Shown piece by piece: positions 51,892 through 61,089 of a DNA stretch of 64,000 bases (position 1 is the first letter of the stretch; each line of letters begins with the position of its first letter). The position numbers and the translations under genes are program-made. The stretch spans positions 5,642,001 through 5,706,000 of the forward strand of contig OW818684.1 of the NCBI GenBank assembly GCA_942493135.1, given 5' to 3'. The notes under the pieces were generated by a model. It did not search any database and was not told where the DNA came from. It saw only the letters and a program-made list of their open reading frames with translations. This DNA is from Planctellipticum sp942493135. GTDB lineage: Bacteria > Planctomycetota > Planctomycetia > Planctomycetales > Planctomycetaceae.

Positions 51892-54258
51892 ATGACCGCC
51901 CTGCATCGCAAACTCCTCCGCGACCTCTGGCAGCTCCGCGGCCCCGCCGTTGCCATTTCGCTCGTCGTCGCCTGCGGCGTCGCGACGTTCGTCATGTCCC
52001 TCAGCACGCTCTCGACGCTAGAATCGACCCGCGCGGCGTATTACGAACGCTATCGATTCTCCGACGTCTTCGTGCGGGTCAAGAGAGCGCCGGAGTCGCT
52101 GGCGCAGCGGCTTGCCGAGATCCCCGGCGTACGCCACGCCCAGACCCGCATCGTGCAGTTCGTCACGCTCGACGTCCCCGATCTGCCCGAACCCGCCACC
52201 GGGCGACTGGTCTCGCTGCCGGACCACGGCCAGCCGGTGCTCAACGGGCTCTATCTGCAGAGCGGTCGCTGGCCGCAGCCGCGCGTCGAGGGGGAGGCCC
52301 TGGTCAGCGACGGGTTCGCGAAGGCGCACCAGCTCCACCCCGGCGACAAGGTGCGGGCGATCCTCAACGGCCGACGACAGGATCTGAAGATCGTCGGCGT
52401 GGCCCTCTCGCCCGAATTCATCTACCAGATCCGCGAAGGAGATATTCTCCCCGACGACCGCCGGTTCGGCATCTTCTGGATGTGCCGTTCGACCCTCGAA
52501 AACGTCTTCGACATGGAGGGGGCCTTTAACGACGCCGTCCTGTCGTTGCGGCCCGGCGGCGTCGAAGAGGAAGTCCTCCGGCGTGTGGATTTGCTGACAG
52601 ATCCCTACGGCGGCGTCGGCGCCTACGGTCGCGAGGACCAGGTCTCGCACCGGTTCATCTCCAACGAAATGAACGAACTGCGCGGCATGGCCCGGGTCGT
52701 GCCGACGATCTTTCTGCTGGTTGCCGGCTTTCTGCTGCAGGTCGTCGTCTCGCGCGTCGTCGGCACGCAGCGCGAGCAGATCGCCATGCTCAAGGCGTTC
52801 GGATACCGTCGTTCGGAGATCGGCCTGCATTACCTGCAGCTCGTCCTGTTCGTCACGCTCGTCGGAACCGTCCTGGGGATCGGCGTCGGCATCTGGCTGG
52901 GGCGCGGCGTCGCCAGCATGTATACGCGGTTCTTTCACTTTCCGGTCTTTTACTTCGTACTCGACGGACGGGTCGTCGTCGGCGCAATTCTCGTCAGCCT
53001 GGGAGCAGCCTGCCTGGCGACGCTGGGGGCCGTGATCCGTGCAGTCCGCCTGCCTCCCGCCGAAGCCATGCGTCCCGAGCCGCCCCCGATGTATCGCGCC
53101 GGCTGGTTCGAACGGTCCGGACTGGCTCGCCGCCTGTCGACGGTGACGCGCATGGTTCAGCGACAGCTCACGCGTCGACCGCTCCGTGCAGCGTTGACCT
53201 GCCTGGGACTGTCGCTCGCCGTCGCGATTCTGATTCTCGGCAGCTTCATGGCCGACGCCCTCGATCACGTCATTGAAACCGAGTTTCAGATCGCCCAGCG
53301 GCAGGATCTGACGCTGGTCCTGACGGAACCGACCAATGGCCGCGTGACCGCCGAGATCGCCCACCTTCCGGGGGTCCGCCGGGTCGAACCCTTTCGTTCG
53401 GTTGCGATTCGCCTTCGTTCCGGCGGCCAGTCCCGCCGCGTCGGCCTGATGGGCCTCACGCGCGACGCGGAGTTGTTCCGCATCGTCGACGTACAGCGGC
53501 ACACCATCCCGCTACCGCTGGACGGGCTGGTCCTGTCGATCAGCCTCGGCCGCAAGCTGGGGCTGCAGGCCGGAGACTTCGTCCAGGTCGAAGTGCTCGA
53601 AGGCCGCCGGCCACATGTCCTGATGCGGGTCGCCACGCTGGTCTCCGACTTTCAGGGAGAATCCGCCTACGCTCCAATCGACGTTGTCCAGCAACTTATG
53701 CAGGAGGGAGACGCTGTCAGCGGGGCCTTCGTCTCTGCCGACCCGGCCCAGACGACCGCTTTGTATCAGAAGCTCAAAGAGACGCCCCGGCTGATCGGAG
53801 CGACGCTCAAGGACGCGGCCCTCCGTTCGCTGCGGGAGACGATTGCCGCAAACCTGCTGACCATGCGGGCCTTCAACGTGGCGTTTGCGTGCATTATCGC
53901 ATTCGGCGTCGTCTACAACAGCGCCCGAATCGCGCTGGCGGAGCGGAGCCGCGATCTGGCGACGTTGCGGGTCCTGGGGTTCACCCGCCGGGAAGTCAGT
54001 TCCGTCCTGCTGATCGAACTCGGACTTCAGATCGCGGTTGCGATCCCGCTGGGACTGTTGCTGGGCTACGGGCTGGCGGCGTTCGTCATCAATTCGTCGT
54101 ACGACACGCAGCTTTTCCGGATTCCGCTGATCATCAACGAGTCGACCTACGGCTTTGCGGCGACGGTGACCTTGATTGCCGCCTTCGTTTCCAGTCTGGT
54201 AGTGGTCCGCCGGGTCGACCAGCTCGACATGGTGTCGGTCCTCAAGAGTCGGGAGTAA
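51892..54258 (+). CDS. ABC exporter permease with two FtsX modules
   Basis: A 788-aa permease from the ATG at 51892. An N-terminal helix AVAISLVVACGVATFVM is followed by a MacB-type periplasmic domain, then four helices with a first FtsX module (VVPTIFLLVAGFLLQVVVSR to LVSLGAACLATLGAVIRAV). A second half repeats the plan after about residue 430 (LRAALTCLGLSLAVAILILG to TVTLIAAFVSSLVVV). GTQREQIAMLKAFGYRR and RSRDLATLRVLGFTRREVS are the two cytoplasmic coupling segments. The double layout is longer than MacB and similar to the long DevC-like or LolC/E-like permeases. It is flanked by the ATPase and the adaptor. Confidence 0.93.
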   Translation: MTALHRKLLRDLWQLRGPAVAISLVVACGVATFVMSLSTLSTLESTRAAYYERYRFSDVFVRVKRAPESLAQRLAEIPGVRHAQTRIVQFVTLDVPDLPEPATGRLVSLPDHGQPVLNGLYLQSGRWPQPRVEGEALVSDGFAKAHQLHPGDKVRAILNGRRQDLKIVGVALSPEFIYQIREGDILPDDRRFGIFWMCRSTLENVFDMEGAFNDAVLSLRPGGVEEEVLRRVDLLTDPYGGVGAYGREDQVSHRFISNEMNELRGMARVVPTIFLLVAGFLLQVVVSRVVGTQREQIAMLKAFGYRRSEIGLHYLQLVLFVTLVGTVLGIGVGIWLGRGVASMYTRFFHFPVFYFVLDGRVVVGAILVSLGAACLATLGAVIRAVRLPPAEAMRPEPPPMYRAGWFERSGLARRLSTVTRMVQRQLTRRPLRAALTCLGLSLAVAILILGSFMADALDHVIETEFQIAQRQDLTLVLTEPTNGRVTAEIAHLPGVRRVEPFRSVAIRLRSGGQSRRVGLMGLTRDAELFRIVDVQRHTIPLPLDGLVLSISLGRKLGLQAGDFVQVEVLEGRRPHVLMRVATLVSDFQGESAYAPIDVVQQLMQEGDAVSGAFVSADPAQTTALYQKLKETPRLIGATLKDAALRSLRETIAANLLTMRAFNVAFACIIAFGVVYNSARIALAERSRDLATLRVLGFTRREVSSVLLIELGLQIAVAIPLGLLLGYGLAAFVINSSYDTQLFRIPLIINESTYGFAATVTLIAAFVSSLVVVRRVDQLDMVSVLKSRE

Positions 54259-54264
54259 GACGGC

Positions 54265-55476
54265 ATGTCGAGGTCTTTGCGGAGCCGGATTCTCGGAATC
54301 GTCGGCGTGCTGGCGGTTCTCGCCGGTCTGGCCTGGCTGCTGCGCCCGCTGCCGGTGGAAGTCGATCTGGTCGAAGTGACCCGCGGCCCGTTGATCGTGA
54401 CGGTTGACGAAGACGGCAGGACTCGCGTCCGCGAACGGTACGTCGTCGCTTCCCCCCTGGCGGGAAGGCTGCAGCGAGTGACGCTGAAGAGCGGCGATCC
54501 CGTCGTCGCCGACGAGACCATCGTCGCGACCATCGAAGCCAGCGATGCCACTTTGCTCGACGATCGCGCCCGGGCTGAAACAGAAGCCCGGTTGAAGGCG
54601 GCCGAGGCTCACCGGGATCAGGCCGCGACGACGATCGACCGGGCGCAAGATGCCGCCGAAGTGGCGCGGTCGACCTACACCCGGGGCGAACAGCTCGCCA
54701 CGCGCGCGGCAATCACTCGCGAAGAGCTCGACGAACTGCGGCTCAAGTACCAGCTCGCCACACATGACGAACGGGCGGCTCAGTTCGGTCTGAAGATCGC
54801 CGAATTCGAACTGGCTCAGGCCCAGGCGGCGCTCACCCGCTTCACACCGCGCGACGGCGCACCGGCCGTTTTGTATCGCCAGGAGATCCGCGCCCCGATC
54901 ACAGGGAGCGTGTTCCGCGTCTTCGAAGAGAGTTCGAAGGTCGTCGAGGCCGGCGCCCGGCTCATCGAGCTGGGCGATCCCGCCGACCTGGAGGTTGAAG
55001 TCGACGTCCTGTCCGTTGATGCCGTGAAGATCAAGCCCGGCGCCCGCGTCCTGCTCAATCACTGGGGAGGCGATCATCCGCTCGAAGCCCGCGTCCGGAT
55101 CGTCGAACCTTCCGCCTTCACGAAGATCTCGGCCCTCGGCATCGAAGAACAGCGGGTCTGGATCATCGCCGACATCGTCACCCCCGCCGGCGAACGCGGC
55201 TCGCTCGGCGATGGTTTCCGCGTCGAAGCCTCGATCGTCACCCATGAAGAATCCGACGTGATCAAGGTTCCCGCCGGCACCGTTTTCCGGACAGGCGAAC
55301 AGTGGACCGTCTACCGCGCTCAAGACAGCCACGCCCGCCTGCAGCCCGTCAAAGTCGGCATCTCCAACGACGCAGAAACGCAGATTCTCGAAGGCCTCGA
55401 ACCTGGCGACCAGCTCGTCCTGCACCCCAGCGACCGCGTCACCCCCGACTGCCGCATCGCGCCGCGAAAACCGTAG
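54265..55476 (+). CDS. HlyD-family periplasmic adaptor
   Basis: A 403-aa membrane-fusion protein. One N-terminal helix (ILGIVGVLAVLAGLAWLL) anchors it. The lipoyl-like half VVASPLAGRLQRVTLKSGDPV is followed by a coiled-coil hairpin of about 120 residues rich in Ala/Glu/Arg (ARAETEARLKAAEAHRDQAA), then the return half APITGSVFRVFEESSKVVEAG and a beta barrel. It should link the inner-membrane permease to an outer partner. It starts six bases after the permease stop, completing a three-gene exporter. No outer membrane channel gene is nearby. Its TAG stop is inside a short hairpin repeat. Confidence 0.94.
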   Translation: MSRSLRSRILGIVGVLAVLAGLAWLLRPLPVEVDLVEVTRGPLIVTVDEDGRTRVRERYVVASPLAGRLQRVTLKSGDPVVADETIVATIEASDATLLDDRARAETEARLKAAEAHRDQAATTIDRAQDAAEVARSTYTRGEQLATRAAITREELDELRLKYQLATHDERAAQFGLKIAEFELAQAQAALTRFTPRDGAPAVLYRQEIRAPITGSVFRVFEESSKVVEAGARLIELGDPADLEVEVDVLSVDAVKIKPGARVLLNHWGGDHPLEARVRIVEPSAFTKISALGIEEQRVWIIADIVTPAGERGSLGDGFRVEASIVTHEESDVIKVPAGTVFRTGEQWTVYRAQDSHARLQPVKVGISNDAETQILEGLEPGDQLVLHPSDRVTPDCRIAPRKP

Positions 55477-55493
55477 GGCCGGCTCCGCTGGCC
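55474..55493 (+). repeat. Short GC hairpin starting with a gene's stop codon, copy 2
   Basis: TAGGGCCGGCTCCGCTGGCC begins with the TAG stop of the adaptor gene and forms a stem GGCCGGC/GCTGGCC (one G-T pair) around TCC. It has the same size and plan as the unit at 42743-42762. Confidence 0.75.
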
Positions 55494-55505
55494 AGCTTCG
55501 CGCAA

Positions 55506-56609
55506 TCACGGCGTCCCGCGAAGCTTCGCCCCACGCTGCTGAAACACGTCCAGCCACTGCAATAGCAAAGCGTCGACAAACTGGTCCGATCCTTTCAGCC
55601 GCGCCGGTTCCTTCCCCCAGTAGAAGCTGAACCACCCCGCCGCCAGCGGCCGGGACTGCTCGACAAACTCATCGAGCTCCCGCGGCGAACATTTCAGCGG
55701 AAACATCTCCTCGATCACCACCGGCTTGCCGATCTGAAAGCCCTCCAGCGTCTTGAGAGCCTCATCCACTCTGCCCTTCTCGGCATAGAGATGAACGCAC
55801 AGGAAATCGAGCTTCCCGGTCACTTTCTCAGGCACAAACCCCGACGTCAGCCCCGGCCGGTCGAGGCTCCAGTCCACCAGCCCCACCGTGATCAGGTGCC
55901 GCTCGTTGACCTCGCGAATCGCGGCGACCAGATGGTCGATCCACAACTTTGCAATCTCCGGCCGCGGTCGCCCCGCCTGGTCCAACGTGATCACTTGCAC
56001 GAAGTGCTTACCCGCAAAGGCCGGCCCCAGCCAGTCCTTGTCAGCCCGCTTGCCGCCAGGGACGACCGGCTCGTTCATCAGGTCCAGGCAGAAGATTGCC
56101 GGACTTTCTTTCACCCGCCCGGCCACCGCCCTCCAGAAGTTCGCCTGCGCCGCCCAGCGCTGAGCCTCGTCGAGCTCGTCATACCACGCCGGTACATCCT
56201 GCTTGTGATAACAGGCCAGCCCGGTGAGATCCAGATACAGCCGGTTCGCCTCGGCCAGCTTCACCAGCCGATCAAGCTGCTGCAGTGCCGCTTCATTCGG
56301 CTTGTCGATGGCCTCCATGAACTTGCCGAACTGCAGGTGAATCCGAACCGCGTTCGCGCCAAGCTCGCGGATCTCGGCGAAGTCCCCCTCGACCGCGACC
56401 CACTCCGTGTCCCAGTAGTCTTCCAGCAGCCGACCGGACTCGTCGTGGTCATAGTTCACGCCCCAAGGCACAAACGGCCTGCCAGTTTCGACTTCGACGA
56501 AAGCCCTCCCGTCCTCTGCCACGCGAATCCACGGCAGCGGCTCCAACCCGAAAACCGACGTGCCGCAGCACGTCGCCAGCAGCCACACAAACCAGCGCAG
56601 GGATCTCAT
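55506..56609 (-). CDS. GH5-like secreted glycoside hydrolase
   Basis: A 367-aa exported protein from the ATG at 56609 with a leader MRSLRWFVWLLATCCGTSVF. It has the (beta/alpha)8 layout of clan GH-A: FVPWGVNYDHDESG near the start, ELGANAVRIHLQFGKFMEA, and the acid/base Glu in LDLMNEPVV (E180). The nucleophile should be in KPVVIEEMFPL (E300 or E301). CVHLYAEKGRVDEALK is typical before the nucleophile. The family may be GH5 or a close clan GH-A relative; the substrate (cellulose, mannan or another beta-glycan) cannot be told. It diverges from the sialidase-like fusion gene across 100 bases. Confidence 0.85.
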   Translation of the reverse strand: MRSLRWFVWLLATCCGTSVFGLEPLPWIRVAEDGRAFVEVETGRPFVPWGVNYDHDESGRLLEDYWDTEWVAVEGDFAEIRELGANAVRIHLQFGKFMEAIDKPNEAALQQLDRLVKLAEANRLYLDLTGLACYHKQDVPAWYDELDEAQRWAAQANFWRAVAGRVKESPAIFCLDLMNEPVVPGGKRADKDWLGPAFAGKHFVQVITLDQAGRPRPEIAKLWIDHLVAAIREVNERHLITVGLVDWSLDRPGLTSGFVPEKVTGKLDFLCVHLYAEKGRVDEALKTLEGFQIGKPVVIEEMFPLKCSPRELDEFVEQSRPLAAGWFSFYWGKEPARLKGSDQFVDALLLQWLDVFQQRGAKLRGTP

Positions 56610-56709
56610 CGGAAAGTTCCTCACCGGGCGTCTCGCACTCCACCGAAATCGCTGGTAGTGTAACACCTCCTGCCAGCCAGTTTCTGTTCCTTTTCGCGGG
56701 AGAGGCTCC

Positions 56710-58887
56710 ATGCCCGGTCGCTGTTGGACTCTGATCGCTCTGCTGCTCTCCTCAACTTCAGCCTTCGCCGCCGATCCCCCGCCGCGCGGCTACTCAATCC
56801 CCCTGATCGACCTCGCACCTCAGAGCTTCCGCCAGATCGTCGTCGACCGCGAACCGGGCCAGTACCTCGGACACCCCACCACCGCCCTCCTCGAAGACGG
56901 CAAAACCATCCTCTGCGTCTATCCCAAGGGACACGGACGCGGCCCCATCCAGTACAAACGGAGCCCCGACGGCGGCCTCACCTGGAGCGATCGACTCCCC
57001 ACGCCCTCCAACTGGTCCACCAGCCTTGAAACTCCCACAATCCATCGCGTCGTCGATGCCGCCGGCAAGAAACGGCTCATCGTCTGGTCGGGACTCTCTC
57101 CCGCCCGCCTGGCTGTCAGCGAAGACGACGGCGAGAACTGGTCCGAACTCAAACAGGCCGGCGACTGGGGCGGCATCGTCGTGATGGGCTTTGTCGAAGC
57201 CCTCAAAACTCCCGGCCGCTATCTCGCCATGTTCCACGACGACGGCCGCTTCTTCAGCAAACCCGCCAACCCGCAGAAGCCGCCGGTCTTCACGCTCTAC
57301 AAGACTTTCTCCGACGATGGCGGTCTGACGTGGTCCGAGCCCGAGGCCGTCCATCAGTCGAGCGACGTCCAACTCTGCGAGCCCGGCTGCATCTGCTCGC
57401 CCGACGGCAAGCAGCTCGCCGTGCTGCTGCGCGAAAACTCGCGTCGCAAGAATTCTCACATCATTTTTTCTGATGACGAAGGGGCCACCTGGACCACTCC
57501 GCGCGAAGTCCCCGGCTCACTCACTGGCGATCGCCATACCGGCAAGTACGCCCCCGACGGCCGCCTCTTCATCAGCTTCCGTGATACTACGCTCGAATCG
57601 AAAACCAAAGGAGACTGGGTCGCCTGGGTCGGCAGGTTCGACGACCTCGTCTCGGGCGCCGAGGGCCAGTACCGCGTCCGCCTGCTGGACAACCACAAGG
57701 GGGCCGACTGCGCCTACCCCGGCGTCGAAGTTCTCCCCGACGGGACCATCGTCACCACCACCTACGGGCACTGGGAACCGAACGCCGATCCCTATGTCGT
57801 CAGCATTCGCCTCAAGCTCGCCGAACTCGACGCAGCAGCAGCGATCCAGGCCATCCAGCTCCCCACCCCCCGGCTGCCGCGCGACAACCTGCTCGTCTAC
57901 CGCGGCCCGGACAACCAGCAGGTTCCGGTTAAGATTGTCGACGACTGGCAGAAGCGCCGAACAGAAATCCTCGCAGGCATGCAGGCGGTCATGGGCAAGT
58001 TGCCCGGCGAAGAAAAGCGTTCGCCGCTCGAAGTCAAAGTCGAAGAAGAGTTCGACGGGGGCAGCTACATCCGCCAGCTCATCACCTATCAGTCCGAGCC
58101 CGGCGGTCGCGTCCCCGCTTATCTGCTGATCCCCAAAGCCGTCCGCGACGGCAAAGTCCCGCCCGCCCCAGGGATCCTTGCCTTGCACGGCACCAATAAC
58201 GTCGTCGGACACGGGACGGTCGTCGGAATCAACAACACCACGAATCGACAGTTCGCGCGCGAGCTGGCCGAGCGAGGCTACGTCGTTCTCGCCCCCAGCT
58301 ACCCGCTGCTCGCGAAGTATCAACCCGATCTCAGATCGCTCGGTTGGGACAGCGGCACGCTCAAGGCGGTCTGGGACAACATCCGCGGCCTCGACCTTTT
58401 GCAGTCGCTCCCCTATGTCAAACGAGATGCTCTCGGCGCGATCGGCCATTCCCTCGGAGGACACAATTCCGTCTACACGGCGGTCTTCGACGATCGCATC
58501 AAGGCCGTCGTGACGAGCTGCGGCCTGGATTCGTACCTCGACTACTACAACGGCGTCGATCGCGTCTGGCATCCCGAGCAGGGGTGGTGTCAGACCCGTT
58601 ACATGCCCCGCCTGACCGCCTTCCGAGGCCGCCTGCAGGACATCCCGTTCGACTTCCACGAACTGATCGGCGCCCTCGCCCCGAGGCACATCCTGATCTT
58701 CGCGCCGCTCCACGACAGCAATTTCCAGCACGCCAGCGTCGATCGCATCGCCGACGCCGCCCGCCCGATCTTCAACCTCTACGGAGCTGCCGACAATCTC
58801 AAGGTCGAGCACCCCGACTGCCCGCACGACTTCCCTCTCGAAATGCGCGAGGAAGCATATCGGCTCTTCGACCGCGTCCTGAAATAG
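56710..58887 (+). CDS. Sialidase-like/alpha-beta hydrolase fusion protein
   Basis: A 725-aa exported protein with the leader MPGRCWTLIALLLSSTSAFA. Residues 40-375 form a sialidase-like six-bladed propeller with four Asp boxes: SPDGGLTW (85), SEDDGENW (137), SDDGGLTW (201) and SDDEGATW (254). The Arg triad of true sialidases was not placed, so glycan cleavage is not certain. After a linker, residues 440-725 are an alpha/beta hydrolase of the dienelactone hydrolase/acetyl-xylan esterase type, with GHSLGGHN (S581) and a His in PHDFP (H706). An esterase fused to a sialidase-like domain suggests removal of acetyl and sugar groups together. ATG at 56710 follows GAGAGG. Confidence 0.88.
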   Translation: MPGRCWTLIALLLSSTSAFAADPPPRGYSIPLIDLAPQSFRQIVVDREPGQYLGHPTTALLEDGKTILCVYPKGHGRGPIQYKRSPDGGLTWSDRLPTPSNWSTSLETPTIHRVVDAAGKKRLIVWSGLSPARLAVSEDDGENWSELKQAGDWGGIVVMGFVEALKTPGRYLAMFHDDGRFFSKPANPQKPPVFTLYKTFSDDGGLTWSEPEAVHQSSDVQLCEPGCICSPDGKQLAVLLRENSRRKNSHIIFSDDEGATWTTPREVPGSLTGDRHTGKYAPDGRLFISFRDTTLESKTKGDWVAWVGRFDDLVSGAEGQYRVRLLDNHKGADCAYPGVEVLPDGTIVTTTYGHWEPNADPYVVSIRLKLAELDAAAAIQAIQLPTPRLPRDNLLVYRGPDNQQVPVKIVDDWQKRRTEILAGMQAVMGKLPGEEKRSPLEVKVEEEFDGGSYIRQLITYQSEPGGRVPAYLLIPKAVRDGKVPPAPGILALHGTNNVVGHGTVVGINNTTNRQFARELAERGYVVLAPSYPLLAKYQPDLRSLGWDSGTLKAVWDNIRGLDLLQSLPYVKRDALGAIGHSLGGHNSVYTAVFDDRIKAVVTSCGLDSYLDYYNGVDRVWHPEQGWCQTRYMPRLTAFRGRLQDIPFDFHELIGALAPRHILIFAPLHDSNFQHASVDRIADAARPIFNLYGAADNLKVEHPDCPHDFPLEMREEAYRLFDRVLK

Positions 58888-58899
58888 CCGGAAGAAGAG

Positions 58900-59047
58900 G
58901 ATTCACCGCAGAGAATACGCGGGAGAAGAGCAAAGAGAGTGAAAAGTGAGTCCTGAAAAACGCAAAAAGCAGCGATGGGGAGACTCGCCAGCTTTTGTCA
59001 CTTTGCACTGATCACTACTCAATACTCACTTTTCACTCTCCGGATCT
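58900..59047. repeat. Palindromic repeat element, copy B
   Basis: This element begins GATTCACCGCAGAG at 58900 and ends near TCCGGATCTTG. Inner arms GAGAGTGAAAAGTGAGT (58935-58951) and ACTCACTTTTCACTCTC (59024-59040) are exact inverse copies. ATCACTACTCAAT and CTCACTTTTC also occur in copy A (25331-25543). It follows the fusion gene's stop and precedes the end of the minus-strand receiver gene. No gene is supported. Confidence 0.7.
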
Positions 59048-59076
59048 TGTCCTCGTCGCGAACTCCGGAGGTCCCG

Positions 59077-59490
59077 TCAGCCCGCCGAAAGCCGGGCGGA
59101 GAGCGATTCGTCCGCGTAGCTGCTGCGAACTGCGTCTGCGAGGCGGCTCAGCAGCATCTGCCGACGGACCGGTTTGCGGAGGACACTGAAAATCGCCGCG
59201 GCAGCGGCAGCCAGTTCGAGTTCATCCGGCTCGCTCGCCGTCACCAGCAGACAGGGAAACTCCAGCCGACGCTCCCGCAATTCCTGGACCGCCTCCAGAC
59301 CATTCAGGCTCGGCATCTGCCAGTCGAAAACAGCGATATGCACTGGTTCGGCAAGCGCAATTTCGACCGCTTCGGCGCCGTTTTTCGCTTCCACCAAGTC
59401 GAAAAACGGCGCCAGCAGTTCGCACAGGACCGCCCGGAACGACTCGTCGTCGTCGGCCACGAGCGCCCGATATTCCCGCTGCGTCGACAT
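59077..59490 (-). CDS. Stand-alone receiver-domain protein
   Basis: A 137-aa CheY-like receiver from the ATG at 59490 (MSTQREYRALVADDDESF). The acidic pocket is D13-D14, the phosphoacceptor is D56 in IAVFDWQMPSLNG, the conserved Thr is T84 in LLVTASE and Lys is K106 in LRKPV. All key residues are intact, unlike the receiver at 18614. No output domain is present; the tail is a short Ser/Ala-rich extension. It is not next to a histidine kinase. It may act as a phosphorelay or single-domain regulator. The frame extends to 59547 but that part is not needed. Confidence 0.9.
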   Translation of the reverse strand: MSTQREYRALVADDDESFRAVLCELLAPFFDLVEAKNGAEAVEIALAEPVHIAVFDWQMPSLNGLEAVQELRERRLEFPCLLVTASEPDELELAAAAAAIFSVLRKPVRRQMLLSRLADAVRSSYADESLSARLSAG

Positions 59491-59616
59491 CCGTCTTGAT
59501 CCCTGGAAACCCGGCTGCCGGCTAGGTGGTCTTCTCGCAGCCTTCATCGTCTCTTTGTATTGTGGTCAGAAACGGACCCCGCGTAAATCCAAACTGTCCG
59601 TTCGGGAGCTGACGCC

Positions 59617-60156
59617 ATGACAATCACCACTTTGCCGGAAGGCTGCCGGATTCTGATCTTCGTAGGCGACGACTACGAAGATCTGGAATTGTGGTATCCG
59701 AAACTCCGCATGATCGAAGCGGGCGGGCACGTCGTCGTCGCCGGCCTCAAGGCCGGACAGAACTATACCGGCAAGCACGGCTATCCCTGCGTCGCCGACG
59801 CCGCCATCGCCGACATGGAGTCCGCCGATTTCCACGGCGTCCTCTGCCCGGGCGGCTGGATGCCCGACAAACTCCGCCGCGACCCGAAGGTGCTGTCCCT
59901 GATCAGGGAGTTCGCCGACGCCGGCAAACTGGTCGCCGCGATCTGCCACGGTGGCTGGATGCCGATTTCTGCCAACGTTTACCGCGGCGTCAAAGTGACC
60001 GGCTCGCCGGGCATCAAAGACGACCTGGTCAACGCCGGCGCCATTTTCGAGGATGCCAGCGTCGTCGTCGACCGTCACTTCGTCAGCAGCCGGAAACCCG
60101 ACGATCTCCCGGATTTCTGTCGCGGCATGCTGCAGGTTCTCTGTTCGGCCGGCTGA
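59617..60156 (+). CDS. DJ-1/PfpI-family protein (second copy)
   Basis: A 179-aa cytoplasmic protein of the DJ-1/PfpI type. Active-site residues are Glu21 in DDYEDLELWYP and C110-H111 in AAICHGGWMPIS; the VLCPGGWMPDKLR segment matches the family. GKHGYPCVADAAIAD is typical of the PfpI/YhbO branch, which includes deglycase- or protease-type members. It could counter protein or nucleotide glycation, but the function of this branch is disputed. ATG at 59617. It diverges from the receiver gene across 126 bases. A short hairpin repeat follows its TGA. Confidence 0.92.
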   Translation: MTITTLPEGCRILIFVGDDYEDLELWYPKLRMIEAGGHVVVAGLKAGQNYTGKHGYPCVADAAIADMESADFHGVLCPGGWMPDKLRRDPKVLSLIREFADAGKLVAAICHGGWMPISANVYRGVKVTGSPGIKDDLVNAGAIFEDASVVVDRHFVSSRKPDDLPDFCRGMLQVLCSAG

Positions 60157-60161
60157 TCCCG

Positions 60162-60181
60162 TAGGGCCGGCTCCGCCGGCC
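60162..60181 (+). repeat. Short GC hairpin repeat, copy 3
   Basis: TAGGGCCGGCTCCGCCGGCC forms a 7-bp stem (GGCCGGC/GCCGGCC) around TCC, five bases after the TGA of the PfpI-type gene. It matches the units at 42743-42762 and 55474-55493; here the TAG is not the stop of the gene. Confidence 0.75.
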
Positions 60182-60221
60182 ATCTCCTTCATGACGTCCA
60201 CGAAACGACGAGACGAAATCC

Positions 60222-61043
60222 ATGCGATTGCAGATCTTTCTGGCCACGCTGATGCTGACAACCGGTTCCTTCACGAACGCCGCGGAGCAGGTCGAAGTGG
60301 AAATCACAGGACATCGCGGCGCCTCGTACGACGCCCCCGAAAACACGCTGGCTTCGGTCCGACTGGGTTGGGCACAGAACGCCGATTCCGTCGAAATCGA
60401 CGTCTGGCTGTCCAAGGACGGTCACATCGTCCTCTCCCACGACAAGGACACGAAGAAGTGCGCCGGCGTCGATAAGCTCGTCGTCGACCAGACCCTCGCC
60501 GAGCTTCGCCAGCTCGACGTCGGTCAATGGAAAAACGAGAAGTTCGCCGGCGAGCGGATGCCGGTCCTCAGCGAAATACTGCCGACCATCCCGGCCGGCA
60601 AGCGTCTGCTGATCGAGATCAAGTGCGGCCCTGAAATCGTCCCGACACTGGTCGAGGAGCTTCAGGCCGCCGGTCGTCAACCCGCGGAAACGGCCGTCAT
60701 CTGCTTCAACGCGGACGTCGTCGCCGCGATGAAGAAAGCTCGCCCCGATCTGCAGGTCTACTGGCTCGTGGGTCTAAAGCAGGACAAGAAAACCGGCGCC
60801 TGGTCCCACACTGCCGAGCAACTTGTCGATAAGGCCAAAGAGCTCCATGCCGACGGCGTCGATCTGTCCGCCTGCGATGCCATTACGCCTGCCTTCGGCA
60901 AAACCATTAAAAACGCCGGGCTCAAATTACTGGTCTGGACCGTCAACGATCCCAAAGTTGCCAAGCAGATGATCGCCGCCGGCGTCGAAGGGATCACTAC
61001 CGACCGCCCGGCCTGGTTGCGAGAACAGCTCGGCCTGCAATAA
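60222..61043 (+). CDS. Glycerophosphodiester phosphodiesterase, secreted
   Basis: A 273-aa exported enzyme that should hydrolyse glycerophosphodiesters to glycerol-3-phosphate and an alcohol. The leader MRLQIFLATLMLTTGSFTNA is followed by the GDPD signature: ITGHRGASYDAPENTLAS, then the metal site VEIDVWLSKDGHIVLSHD (E, D, H). LLIEIKCGPEIVPTLVEE and LVWTVNDPKVAKQMIAAGVE are standard, and the domain fills the chain. It would supply glycerol phosphate from lipid debris. The YgfZ-like gene follows 46 bases later. Confidence 0.94.
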   Translation: MRLQIFLATLMLTTGSFTNAAEQVEVEITGHRGASYDAPENTLASVRLGWAQNADSVEIDVWLSKDGHIVLSHDKDTKKCAGVDKLVVDQTLAELRQLDVGQWKNEKFAGERMPVLSEILPTIPAGKRLLIEIKCGPEIVPTLVEELQAAGRQPAETAVICFNADVVAAMKKARPDLQVYWLVGLKQDKKTGAWSHTAEQLVDKAKELHADGVDLSACDAITPAFGKTIKNAGLKLLVWTVNDPKVAKQMIAAGVEGITTDRPAWLREQLGLQ

Positions 61044-61089
61044 TGCCGTTGAGCGTTGGGGATTGAGCGTCGAGACGAGGCGGCAGTTG

